From Enterocytospora artemiae (Eukaryota; Microsporidia): a DNA stretch of 64,000 nucleotides. The translations under genes and the position numbers were made by a program. Positions 46,553 to 55,281 of this stretch are shown here, piece by piece (the first letter of the stretch is position 1; each line of letters begins with the position of its first letter). The notes beneath the pieces were generated by a model that worked only from the letters and a program-made list of their open reading frames with translations, was not told the DNA's origin and made no database searches. The stretch is from contig JASNGC010000003.1 of assembly GCA_038659295.1 (NCBI GenBank), positions 434,001 through 498,000 of the forward strand. Reading direction: 5' to 3'.

Positions 46553-47206
46553 TTAAGCAATTCCCAATTTTCTGCTGTGAAGCCTGATTACTACCATTAT
46601 TAAGATATATGTGAATGCTATAACTAATTTAGCCCAGAGCGAATAATCTGAATTGGTAAAAAAGGGACCAAACAGCATCGTGGTGAATGACTCTAACCCC
46701 ATAGCCGTTAAACACATACCGGCAGCAATCCGTGAAAGTCCATCACCAAGAAAACTGATTTTATATTTTTTTGCTGCAAACTCAATAAGTGAAAGTGAAA
46801 TAAAGCCAATAAATATTGTAGTCCAATCATTGGAAAAGATGCTCGCGGTTGGAAGGACAATAGAGAAAGCTGCACTGAAAACTCCCATAATACTTCCTCC
46901 AATATTAAAGTAACATGTCGCTATCGGCACTGACAAGCTTACTACAGCATTTAGAAAGGTCTGATTGAAAAAGGATCCCAAGAGCATATAAATCAAACCT
47001 CCACATCCGACGATCACTGAGCACCATTTTCGTGATTTAATCCAAATAGGAACAGGTATCAGTAGAAATAAGCCCAAAAAGGTGAACAATGTACTAAAAA
47101 CCATTTGTATATACCTATTTGTCGGAAAGAACAAAGATGTAAAAGGCTTAATATCACTAATATCGCGGTTTTCACTAAACATTGCCGGAATAATCGCTTG
47201 AGTCAT
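46553..47206 (-). CDS. Multi-pass membrane protein, 217 aa
   Basis: From the ATG at 47206 the protein has about six membrane spans (for example FSTLFTFLGLFLLIPVPIWI, CSVIVGCGGLIYMLLGSFF, SIMGVFSAAFSIVLPTASIF, TTIFIGFISLSLIEFAA, LWAKLVIAFTYILIMVVI). It has a polar N-terminus of about 40 residues and a short basic C-terminus (RLHSRKLGIA). No conserved charged pair in the membrane or family motif is recognised, so transporter is only one possibility. Divergent from the GRASP-like gene. Confidence 0.7.
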   Translation of the reverse strand: MTQAIIPAMFSENRDISDIKPFTSLFFPTNRYIQMVFSTLFTFLGLFLLIPVPIWIKSRKWCSVIVGCGGLIYMLLGSFFNQTFLNAVVSLSVPIATCYFNIGGSIMGVFSAAFSIVLPTASIFSNDWTTIFIGFISLSLIEFAAKKYKISFLGDGLSRIAAGMCLTAMGLESFTTMLFGPFFTNSDYSLWAKLVIAFTYILIMVVIRLHSRKLGIA

Positions 47207-47575
47207 GGCAAGGACTTTAATCAACTCATATATATTGTGTAAAGGGGAAAAGGAAATCGATTAAGGATTTTGTGATATTTCCAAGACAATATTTATTGGA
47301 CCATGATGCTTGCCAAAAGCTTTGAACGTAAGATCATCTCATACTTTATTGATATGGAATACTTCGATAGAATGTTACAAAATTGTCGAAAACATGGTGA
47401 ATTATTAGAATATTTGGCCGTGCATATTTTGATATGTTCAATAAAATTAGTGAGCCTTATTAAACCATCTTACCTCCTTTCTAGCACATATACTCTGGAT
47501 TATAATAGAGAATATGATACATTTTGGATATTATCATGTTTATTTTTTCAAACTTGTTTTTCCGTAACCCTTGTT
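47207..47575. promoter_or_regulatory. Divergent upstream region with open frame into the GRASP-like gene
   Basis: The GRASP frame stays open upstream from 47303 (an ATG) to 47575, adding 91 residues that resemble no GRASP. Just before the preferred start come a T-rich tract and CCGTAACCCTTGTT. I read this stretch as the promoter and 5' leader. Confidence 0.5.
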
Positions 47576-49495
47576 ATGGGAAATAACGCCTCCAAACTTT
47601 TACGTAGACAATTTTTTATAATTAAACAAAGTAATTTGGATCTGCCGCTCGTACCATTTTTACAAAGCATAATAAACTGTGCAGTCCTTGGTGATCCACC
47701 TGTTGGTGGTGCAAGTAATTGCTCCATGAGCAATCCATCTGGCCTAGATCTTCTTTCCAGTCCAGATGCCCTGAAGTCTACTCTAAAGTCGAATTCCATA
47801 AAGCTCACCATACTGAACCACCTAGATAATTCCACCTTTGAAGTTGTTATTCCGAGTGGGACGTCCAAGCTAAATATAAATGTAGTAGAAGTTTCAGACA
47901 ATATTTTTATAAACAACATTCGTATAATCAGATCGGAGAATGACCAGTTTCAAGAAGGAGACCAGATATTGGGAATTGAGAATGAAATTCAGAGTACGGG
48001 AAGTGAGAAGTTGTTAGAAATTCTCAATTCTATGAAAATTCATGGAACTAATTCTCTGGATACATCCAGGGAACCCCATAACTCTTGCAGGATAGTTATT
48101 GCCCGTGGAGATGTTGTGAAGATAGTTGATGTTGCTGGATCTTTAGGGGTAGAGGTAGGTGTTGGAATACTATATTCAATACCAATGCATAACTACTGCC
48201 TGGAAGGCTACACAGGAGTGGTGAAGAAGTTAGAGTGCGGTACAAATACTGAATGCTGCACTTCAAGTGGCTATTCGAATGAAAACATTGTGGGGAATGC
48301 CTCAAGTTTGGCTGGAGATAATATGGGGCAGAATCAGGGTTCCAATTCTATTGATGATAATTCGTCATGTACGGCCCAGCCTATAGAAGAGAAAGGAATA
48401 AAAGATGTTGTTGGAGAGTTTTTGGAAGAAGAACGTAATGTTTTATCTGTTTCTGAAGACTGTAAGTCGGTTAATGGTGCCGTATTCAATGGTGAGGGGT
48501 TTGAGGCTGTTAAATTGATTTCGAAGAAAGAAGCGGAGGACTCTTGTTATGACGATATAGATTGTAGAAATCAGGATTATGATAGTACATTGTCTCAAGT
48601 TGAAAATACTGATAATGGTTATGCGGTGTACAAAAAAGATAGACTAGCCCAGGATCCTGATAGTTTAAGTGTCTGTCATATAAATGAAACCAATGGTAGC
48701 TGTATTGATCGGTTTTGTGATCAGGATGGGGAGAAAAATAACGATCATATTTCCCAGGAAACATATCAAAATCAAATGGTTAAGCACATTTTCGAGAGCG
48801 ATGAAACCGATGCTACTCTAGATCTGGAGTCTCGGCCACTTGATAATGGTATTGATTCAAATATTGAAATAGAGGAATTGAAATGCCTACCAAGTGAATC
48901 AAAGAATAATTCCTCGGTTACAGGTCCTTCCGACAACTTGACAGATGAAATCTGTGGAAGTAACAAGTCCAGCATGTATAGTAAATCTATTTTTGAAGAT
49001 TCCGATGAAAATGAATTGTTCAAAAGCGATGAAGAGAACAGAGAATGTCGGAGGGATGATAATGAAACCAATCAAAATCGTGATCACATTGGTATAACCT
49101 GTGAATACCAAACAGTGTTTGATAACAACTCATCTACTCATGGCACTTTTGCTAATACCCACGATGCTGATAAGGAGAAAATATCGCATGTGGAAGATAA
49201 ATTACATTCTCACAGTGTAGGAATAGACATGTGCAATTTATCTTTACATCCAGATGCTTCACAAGAGTTGCTTTCCCTTTCAGAATTACATCTTGTCGGC
49301 ACAGAAACTCACCCGGATAATTCCACGATAAAAGGCATTTTTGATTCGGAAAGTAGCGAGGAGGATTTATTTGCACAAAGAAAGATATATGAGAGGGATG
49401 AAAGAAGCATGTCTACAAGTGAAATCGAAAAGTATCAGAAGATTAGAAAAAATGATACGTTCAGAGATTCTCTTTCAGACTCGGAATTTTGTTGA
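47576..49495 (+). CDS. GRASP-like Golgi stacking protein, probably N-myristoylated
   Basis: From 47576 the protein starts MGNNASKLLRRQFF, a good N-myristoylation signal with adjacent basic residues; CCC lies 8 bases upstream. Residues about 10-205 resemble the twin PDZ-like GRASP domain. In the first, NSIKLTILNHLDNSTFEVVI fits the strand after the groove. In the second, CRIVIARGDVVKIVDVAGSL followed by GVEVGVGILYSIP parallels the GRASP block ending GSLGCGIGYGYLHRIP. The remaining 430 residues are acidic Ser/Asp/Asn-rich, like the regulatory tail of GRASP55/65. GRASPs tether Golgi membranes and act in unconventional secretion. The Cys and acetylation site of yeast Grh1 are not evident. 639 residues in total. 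Confidence 0.7.
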   Translation: MGNNASKLLRRQFFIIKQSNLDLPLVPFLQSIINCAVLGDPPVGGASNCSMSNPSGLDLLSSPDALKSTLKSNSIKLTILNHLDNSTFEVVIPSGTSKLNINVVEVSDNIFINNIRIIRSENDQFQEGDQILGIENEIQSTGSEKLLEILNSMKIHGTNSLDTSREPHNSCRIVIARGDVVKIVDVAGSLGVEVGVGILYSIPMHNYCLEGYTGVVKKLECGTNTECCTSSGYSNENIVGNASSLAGDNMGQNQGSNSIDDNSSCTAQPIEEKGIKDVVGEFLEEERNVLSVSEDCKSVNGAVFNGEGFEAVKLISKKEAEDSCYDDIDCRNQDYDSTLSQVENTDNGYAVYKKDRLAQDPDSLSVCHINETNGSCIDRFCDQDGEKNNDHISQETYQNQMVKHIFESDETDATLDLESRPLDNGIDSNIEIEELKCLPSESKNNSSVTGPSDNLTDEICGSNKSSMYSKSIFEDSDENELFKSDEENRECRRDDNETNQNRDHIGITCEYQTVFDNNSSTHGTFANTHDADKEKISHVEDKLHSHSVGIDMCNLSLHPDASQELLSLSELHLVGTETHPDNSTIKGIFDSESSEEDLFAQRKIYERDERSMSTSEIEKYQKIRKNDTFRDSLSDSEFC

Positions 49496-49693
49496 GAAAA
49501 TCTATCTTTATAAATAAATGATATTATAAATCAAAATGGTAGTTTTGTTTCATTGGCATTTTGAAAGAAGCTTTGCTGCATGTTCAAGGCACATGCTACT
49601 TGTCTTCCTGGAGAAGTAAAATCCTAACAGCAGAAATAGAACAAATTATTGAAGGCATCTACTTAGCCTGATATTTATTATTTGCCCTTCCTT

Positions 49694-50203
49694 ATGCTTT
49701 ATATTGTTTTGCTATGTGGTATGAGCTTATTACTGGGAATGGAATTGGAGGTAAGATCCCACACGGATGTTGAACAGGCTACAAATAAGAATGATAATAT
49801 ACACCATACTGATACATCCGTGCATTTCCCTCTATTTTCTACACCCATACTCACTTCCTTCAACCTCTCTAACCTAGCGTTAATCTACACTCCTCCATTC
49901 ACGCAACTTATCTCACCTTCTTTTGTCCAACTTTCCGATGGATTCTTTCTGGCAAGCAAGTTTATGCTGCATAAACCACTTAGGAAACAATACGAATATG
50001 AATATGACATAGAAAGAGGAATAAAGATATATATAGTAGAAGATGTAATGAAATACATCAGTGGGGACAAAGACACCACTCCAGTTCGGGATAGATTGGT
50101 TACCTTTATTGATGAAATTGTGTACTGTGATTTCTCAGCACAGTTTGTTGGATTACTATTGTTTGGAGTGATACTAGCAGTATTATTCAAATTGGAGAAA
50201 TAA
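49694..50203 (+). CDS. Small type I membrane protein, 169 aa
   Basis: The ATG at 49694 lies after GCCCTTCCTT. Signal peptide (MLYIVLLCGMSLLLGMELEV), about 125 lumenal residues with a long basic segment (KPLRKQYEYEYDIERGIKIY), and a C-terminal span (about 149-165, FVGLLLFGVILAVLFKL) with a three-residue tail. No family is recognised. It heads a run of small secretory proteins extending to 51.9 kb. Confidence 0.7.
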   Translation: MLYIVLLCGMSLLLGMELEVRSHTDVEQATNKNDNIHHTDTSVHFPLFSTPILTSFNLSNLALIYTPPFTQLISPSFVQLSDGFFLASKFMLHKPLRKQYEYEYDIERGIKIYIVEDVMKYISGDKDTTPVRDRLVTFIDEIVYCDFSAQFVGLLLFGVILAVLFKLEK

Positions 50204-50292
50204 ATTGGTTCGACACAACTATACACATGCATGGGAGCAGACTGCAGGCTATATCAAACAGTTATTTGTATAAATACTTTTCGCTCCAAATA

Positions 50293-50478
50293 TTATTTTA
50301 TTTCTACAGTTCTTATATCTTTCCCCAGAATTTCATATGTCCTATTCTCTTCAGTGGTGATTTCTATGTTCATCATCTTGTTTACTTTTAATATTCTACC
50401 ACGATGGATTAAATTGTCTTTGGTCTGTATGATACCAGTCTTGTTTACTTGTTTATGCAAAAACTTAATAACATTCAT
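50293..50478 (-). CDS. Tiny LSm/Sm-fold protein, 61 aa
   Basis: A 61-residue frame from the ATG at 50478. It fits the Sm fold almost exactly: N-terminal helix (MNVIKFLHK), Sm1 strands (KTGIIQTKDNLIHRGRILKVNKMMNIEI, with Gly and MN at the usual places) and Sm2 ending in LGKDIRTVEI, the counterpart of IRGxxI. Which of the fifteen Sm/LSm paralogues it is cannot be told; the very short form suggests SmG- or LSm5-like. Sm proteins act in snRNPs or mRNA decay. It is convergent with the 49694 gene. The longer plus-strand frame over it (50231-50488) is a shadow. Confidence 0.72.
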   Translation of the reverse strand: MNVIKFLHKQVNKTGIIQTKDNLIHRGRILKVNKMMNIEITTEENRTYEILGKDIRTVEIK

Positions 50479-50679
50479 AAAGCGGTAACAAAAAGAGTAA
50501 TGGACTTTAAACACTTATCATATGTGGTGGTGTGAAATATGCCACGTGCATGCATAATGTATATTTATTACCTCAAGTGTTTAGTTTGCAGTGACGCATT
50601 TCTGTTGGTTACCTAAATGGGAAATTTCCTGAGATTCTTTTTTTCTATTTTGTATAAATATTAAAATGACATTGTAGCC

Positions 50680-50976
50680 ATGGTCAGACTTAGCAGCGCA
50701 CTACTAGTTCTTGCTTTGAGGCTTGTATCGATGAAGAAGGATGAGGAGGAAACTGAGACAACCACGGTAAGTCCCTCCTCTTCTAATCCAAACACAGACA
50801 AGAGCACCAAGGATACCAAAGATAGAGGTGCTGGCGATGTAGTTGATGAAGAAGATGAAGATGAGGAGACAACCACCAAGTCTAAGACAACCACAAAATC
50901 TAAGAGTGATAAGAATGGAGTAGCAAGCGGAATTGCTATGGCGTTTACATCACTATTAGTGCTGTCCACATTGTGA
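50680..50976 (+). CDS. Mini secreted protein with GPI-like tail, member 1
   Basis: A 98-residue protein: signal peptide (MVRLSSALLVLALRLVS), a Ser/Thr/Asp/Glu/Lys-rich low-complexity body (ETETTTVSPSSSNPNTDK, VVDEEDEDEETTTKSKTTTK), and a C-terminal hydrophobic segment (GVASGIAMAFTSLLVLSTL) with no residues after it, as in GPI-attachment signals. A GTAAGT with a TTCTAAT-type branch site lies at 50766-50796, but removing it would break the frame. TGAATAAA ends the gene. A surface or spore-wall protein is likely, but that is inference. Confidence 0.7.
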   Translation: MVRLSSALLVLALRLVSMKKDEEETETTTVSPSSSNPNTDKSTKDTKDRGAGDVVDEEDEDEETTTKSKTTTKSKSDKNGVASGIAMAFTSLLVLSTL

Positions 50977-51086
50977 ATAAACTGATAGTAAAAAAGTGTT
51001 TGTTGTAAGTGTTGGATTGTGTTTTAAACATGGATTTTATTGTGTCATTTTAAACAAGACTGTGGCTTTTCTCATGGTATTTTTAT

Positions 51087-51296
51087 TTATGATAGCAGTA
51101 TCGCGCATAATACTGATGATATCATGGTGATACTACTAAAGCACCCGTTTTTGGGCTCATCGACCTCCAAGGTAGTGGTGGATGCTTCCTCATTGTCTGT
51201 TCTGTTTTTAGATGGAACTGCAGGATTTGTTGTATTCCTGGTCCTTCCAGCTGATATTGAGGCGGAAAAAAGTGTGGATATAAAAGAAAAGTTCAT
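51087..51296 (-). CDS. Mini secreted protein with GPI-like tail, member 2
   Basis: The start at 51296 follows GCCCAATACCC; an upstream ATG at 51341 would add fifteen residues. The 69-residue protein has a signal peptide (MNFSFISTLFSASIS), a Thr/Asn/Glu-rich middle (NTTNPAVPSKNRTDNEEASTT) and a hydrophobic end (CFSSITMISSVLCAILLS) resembling that of the gene at 51545 (SNIRMISTVLVLLGHI). The antisense 101-codon frame is the shadow: it has no signal peptide or C-run. Confidence 0.65.
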   Translation of the reverse strand: MNFSFISTLFSASISAGRTRNTTNPAVPSKNRTDNEEASTTTLEVDEPKNGCFSSITMISSVLCAILLS

Positions 51297-51544
51297 GGGT
51301 ATTGGGCAAAAGTTGTGCTTATATAGCATTGTGATCAACATGTAAAATTTGATAAAATAAATTAAAAAATAAACAGGTAGTGAAAATAGACAGTTATAGA
51401 CTATGGGGATATTATGCTGCCAAGTCTGTCCTATATTTTCATCACGAAAACTATTATTTACTGATCGGTTTTAATCAGCCTTTTTAATTGATTAAAAATA
51501 AACAGATCAAACATTTGTATAAAAGCATCTTTGTCCTCATCCCT

Positions 51545-51850
51545 ATGCTGTTCATCTCACTAATTTCAGCTGTATATGATGATGGTCAATGGAAAGACCA
51601 TGATGCATATTTACCCCGTGTTCAGTCTAACTCTGATCTTTACTGTAAAAATTGTAATATGATGATGTTTCAGCAACCTATTGAAGAAAAGCAAGTGGTG
51701 CCAGAGGAAGATACTGCATTCGTAGAAACTCCTGAAATTTCAATGGATAAGAATAATGGTGAAGAATCAGCATCAAAAGGATGGAAAAGTAGTGCCACAT
51801 CCAACATAAGAATGATTAGTACAGTATTAGTGCTGCTAGGCCACATATAA
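51545..51850 (+). CDS. Mini secreted protein with GPI-like tail, member 3
   Basis: The ATG at 51545 directly follows ATCCCT; the frame upstream has only a TTG. The 101-residue protein has a signal peptide (MLFISLISA), two close Cys (YCKNCNMMMF), a Glu-rich middle and a terminal hydrophobic segment (IRMISTVLVLLGHI) without a tail. AATAAA overlaps the stop. Together with the two preceding genes it forms a cluster with shared layout but little sequence identity outside the tail. Confidence 0.68.
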   Translation: MLFISLISAVYDDGQWKDHDAYLPRVQSNSDLYCKNCNMMMFQQPIEEKQVVPEEDTAFVETPEISMDKNNGEESASKGWKSSATSNIRMISTVLVLLGHI

Positions 51851-52307
51851 TAAATAGAAATGAAGAGTGATTGTATCAAAATTACTTAGTTAAATCCCCT
51901 CTGCTCATGATTTATTGTTTAGTATTACCACTTCTTTTGCTCTGTTTGATATATGCCATTATATTTGTTGTATACACTACATTTTACACCATAGTAGTAG
52001 GATAAGAAACAAGATCTGTTCCTTCATTGGAGTATGTACATGAAGATAGGACTAATATCAAAAACAACTCGATGAAACTGCGATAGGAATGTCCTAGAGG
52101 GAAAAGCAAGTGAATAGATCTGGCCATCCCTGTAATTTATCATATGATATTTACAAAAATTTATTTCTACAATATCAATTAGAAGTACCTTTTGAAAAAT
52201 AGTTTCACAGCACAAAATACCGGAATTTCCTTCTCAAATAATAACTGCATCATACTTCTGCAATAGGAATCTGTTGCAACTACCTGTTGTTTTAAACCAT
52301 TATTTAC
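51851..52307. other. Intergenic spacer
   Basis: About 457 bases upstream of the RhoGAP gene. No frame with ATG, C-run and reasonable length is present, and no RNA is recognised. Confidence 0.45.
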
Positions 52308-53318
52308 ATGCCTGAAATTGGACCACATCTACTCTGGCTATTACTTTGTTTTCAATGTTTGTTAGCCCTTGTGTTTATGAAAAATGATGCAGTCCTCTTA
52401 CAAGCAATATGCGATTCTACAAAAAATGCCGATAAGAATGTGATAGTTCACTCCAAAACAGATTTGATTGGCCTAACTAAGGGCAAGGTAGTTCCTCGAT
52501 GCATTGAGCTGTATTCGGATTTGTCTGAGGCAGAAGCCGGTGATTTGAGGATGTACTGTAAAAAGAAACTTGAGAATGTAGGGATGGTTGAAAAGATCTG
52601 GAAGGCATTATCTAATTTCTGCCTCTGTAGTAATGACAGTGCTGAAGTTGAAGAGGAAATGATGCTTGAGAGTTCGAAAGATGAGGTATATAGTAAAGCA
52701 AAGGAGCTGTATTTGACTAGTGTGCTTGCTTGCTTTAGGGGTAATGAAAAAAAGGTTTTGTCCGAAGTTATTGATCTGATTCGCTATCTAAATGAGAAAG
52801 GTACTACAACAGTTTCAATATTTCGAAGAGAGGGAAGGAAGGTTGAGTCGAGAAATATAATTAATCAGATACTTCTGGGAAAGCAGGTGGATTTCGAAAG
52901 ATATGGAATATATCCCTTGGCAAGCGGATTGAAATACTATATTAGAGAGATTTTGGATGGGCTGTTTGATAAAGCTTCATTGGACAAGCTGTATGACGCA
53001 GTTCAGGGTGGAAATAGATCGGAGATCAGAAGGCTTTCCAAACTGTTGGTGTTTTCGCTAAATCCATCGGTTAGGGAATGTTTCATGGAGTTGAGGGAAT
53101 TACTGCAGAATATTGCACAGAACTCTCATATCAATCAGATGACATGGGATTCGTTAACCAACATACTATCCCTTACTACCATGCCATGTGGTATATTTAC
53201 CGATGCGGCTTCTGCATTTGTGTGCATAGATATGTTTAAAGCAATAATGAAGGTGGAGGCCAACAAACTAGAGGATTTGAGAAGTGTCGTAATTAGACAG
53301 GTCAATGGAAAAGAATGA
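52308..53318 (+). CDS. RhoGAP-domain protein with N-terminal signal peptide
   Basis: The first 23 residues (MPEIGPHLLWLLLCFQCLLALVF) are a strong signal peptide. Residues about 135-310 read as RhoGAP: TVSIFRREGRKVESRNIINQ with the arginine finger Arg173, then LASGLKYYIREILDGLFDKA, RRLSKLLVFSLNPSVRECFM, ELRELLQNIAQNSHINQMTW (conserved Asn276) and ILSLTTMP. These parallel GIFR(R)SG, LLKLFLRELPEPLL, LP..N...L..L, V..N...NKM and FGP. No other membrane span is present in the 336 residues, so the protein is probably secreted or lumenal, which is odd for a regulator of cytosolic GTPases. A host-directed role is inference. Confidence 0.8.
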   Translation: MPEIGPHLLWLLLCFQCLLALVFMKNDAVLLQAICDSTKNADKNVIVHSKTDLIGLTKGKVVPRCIELYSDLSEAEAGDLRMYCKKKLENVGMVEKIWKALSNFCLCSNDSAEVEEEMMLESSKDEVYSKAKELYLTSVLACFRGNEKKVLSEVIDLIRYLNEKGTTTVSIFRREGRKVESRNIINQILLGKQVDFERYGIYPLASGLKYYIREILDGLFDKASLDKLYDAVQGGNRSEIRRLSKLLVFSLNPSVRECFMELRELLQNIAQNSHINQMTWDSLTNILSLTTMPCGIFTDAASAFVCIDMFKAIMKVEANKLEDLRSVVIRQVNGKE

Positions 53319-53478
53319 TAAATTAATCATCAGTAGAAAATGGTTTCTTGGTGTGTAGAATTAATAAAACCTGAAAATAAACTCTTTATTACTAGCATCC
53401 TTCCAATATTTTACCTCATCCTGTTGGGTGTTTGACAAAGGAAAAGCCAGCAGTACTTTGTGTTGAGGAGATACTCCT

Positions 53479-55281
53479 CTACCATGTTTCTGACTGGAAT
53501 GTTACCTCTTCGCCATGAACTTCCTTAAGTAGATTGGTGATCTCCTTATTTAGCCTGCAGTTACCACTTACAAAGACCAACCACTGATTAATATTATCCA
53601 CAGGATTTTCCCTATAAATGTCCATAATGTATTTGGAATCATCCTTACTGGCCGCATAGAATAATTTGATGTTGTTGTTTGAAGTTACCGTCAGGTTATC
53701 ACAAAGTTTTTCTTCCCTTTGAAACTCTTCAGCATCAATCAATTTATCACTCCCGTACTTTCTAAACCCGTAGTATACTCTTATTTCCTTGTCTTTAAAA
53801 TAATGGATCGCAGACCGTGGCAATGTAACTCCCGTGCCAGTACAGAAGAAAAGCAGTTTTTTATCATCAAAGAAGAGCTTACTTTTTTCCAAGGAAACTG
53901 GTAGGGTATTACCTGGAAGTAAGGACTTTAAATAGTTTGAACAGAATCCTGGAGGTGACTTCAATCTGGAGGTGTTTTCATTTCTCTTGATCAGGTTATA
54001 GTATATCCGATACACCTGCTTGTACTTAGTACAGCTATAATATCTTAGCATGGTCTCATTAACATTCTTTAAGAAGTCGTATGGAATTGTCAATGAAAAC
54101 TCCTCAATTACATTCTTAAAACTCTTTTTCTGTAAAACCACATACTCATAATAAACATCATAGTTTTCTGATATTTGTCTAAGTTTGTTTGTTAGTAAGG
54201 TACACAACTTGAGATTCTCAACCGAGACGAATTCTGGCAAGAATTGGAAAACAGAAAAGGGAGGTCGAGCATTTAGATCTATGGTGGTACTCAACAGGAA
54301 CAATTCATCGAGTGTGAAATTGGAAAGAGTATTGTTACAGACATAGAAAGAGGATGCAATACCAAGCTCTTTTACCGTTTGTCTAGAATTTATAATATTT
54401 ACAATATCTAGATCTATCGGCTTTATTCCTATACAATCACCAGGATAAAATTCCCTGTATTCAGGAATGTCTAGTATCAACTCATAAATTTCATGCTTGT
54501 ACCCCACTTCTGAAATCAAACTGTTGGAAACCACTGTTGCTAGGTACTTTTGGGGCCGCTTTGAAAGATCGGAAAGGGTTATTGAAGGACTTTCAGGTAC
54601 ATTATTTCCCTCCAAACTATCACTGCTTAGGTACAAAGACTTACGGTCGTCAGGTTTAGAATAGTATTCATTGGACGATAGATTGCCACATGGAAAACCA
54701 TTTATGAGACGATGTTCGGAATTACAAAACTCATCCAAATCTTTTGTGCCCGAGGCCGAAATATTTTTGATCTTAACTATTGACAGTAACTTGTTCTTAA
54801 ATCTGTCATATCCATCATATTCGCCTCGAGGATCTTGGGAATTTGCATATTCTTCAATTAAGCACTTTGCTCCGAGCTGTCGAAGAATTAAACAGAGGCT
54901 TTTTCCAAAGAAATTGAATTTTTCATATTTAGAATCACCCAGACCAAGCAAGGCAAAAGAGAAGTTAAATATTTGAATTGGACCTTGCATTATGGGTGCT
55001 GCTTTTTCACTAGGGTTACTTGGTGGTGATTCATTCGCATTTCTATCCCCCTGCAGCTCAAGTAAATTGCTGCATGTTTCATAAAAGTACGAGGCATTGA
55101 ATGGAGGTTGTCCATTTCCATGAGTTGGAACAATGAATACCACAAATGGAATTTCTTTTATTCGTAAAATATTAAATCTATCCAGCTCCAGGGGAATAGA
55201 ATCGGGGAGTTCGTTAGAAAGTAACTTGGATAAATGGGCAGAGGTACCTGTTTGGGAACCGTATAGAATAGGAATTGGCAT
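53479..55281 (-). CDS. TAH18: Diflavin reductase Tah18/NDOR1
   Basis: A 600-residue NADPH-dependent diflavin oxidoreductase, electron donor to Dre2. Residues 1-170 are flavodoxin-like (ILYGSQTGTSAHLSK, IVPTHGNGQPPFNAS, LLGLGDSKYEKFNFFGKSL). An FAD-binding domain follows (MLRYYSCTKYK, then PPGFCSNYLKSLLPG), then the NADPH part (LLFFCTGTGVTLPRSAIHYF, VYYGFRKYGSDKL, LVFSGNCRLN). It ends in a C-terminal Trp (QSETW), which stacks on FAD in this family. Length agrees with yeast Tah18 (623). Low-complexity inserts lie at about 80-100 and 180-240. Dre2 is at 36 kb. Confidence 0.93.
   Translation of the reverse strand: MPIPILYGSQTGTSAHLSKLLSNELPDSIPLELDRFNILRIKEIPFVVFIVPTHGNGQPPFNASYFYETCSNLLELQGDRNANESPPSNPSEKAAPIMQGPIQIFNFSFALLGLGDSKYEKFNFFGKSLCLILRQLGAKCLIEEYANSQDPRGEYDGYDRFKNKLLSIVKIKNISASGTKDLDEFCNSEHRLINGFPCGNLSSNEYYSKPDDRKSLYLSSDSLEGNNVPESPSITLSDLSKRPQKYLATVVSNSLISEVGYKHEIYELILDIPEYREFYPGDCIGIKPIDLDIVNIINSRQTVKELGIASSFYVCNNTLSNFTLDELFLLSTTIDLNARPPFSVFQFLPEFVSVENLKLCTLLTNKLRQISENYDVYYEYVVLQKKSFKNVIEEFSLTIPYDFLKNVNETMLRYYSCTKYKQVYRIYYNLIKRNENTSRLKSPPGFCSNYLKSLLPGNTLPVSLEKSKLFFDDKKLLFFCTGTGVTLPRSAIHYFKDKEIRVYYGFRKYGSDKLIDAEEFQREEKLCDNLTVTSNNNIKLFYAASKDDSKYIMDIYRENPVDNINQWLVFVSGNCRLNKEITNLLKEVHGEEVTFQSETW

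Noticed and set aside
50231..50488. 85-codon plus-strand hydrophobic frame
   Set aside because: The opposite strand carries an Sm fold in the same bases; hydrophobicity is what an antisense of a Lys/Asn/Ile-rich gene gives.
50766..50796. Possible intron with GTAAGT, TTCTAAT and ACACAG in mini secreted protein 1
   Set aside because: Removing 31 nt shifts the frame and loses the GPI-like tail, whereas the unspliced frame is coherent. RNA data would settle it.
51040..51345. 101-codon plus-strand frame
   Set aside because: The minus strand here has a signal peptide, GPI-like tail and C-run; the plus frame has none.
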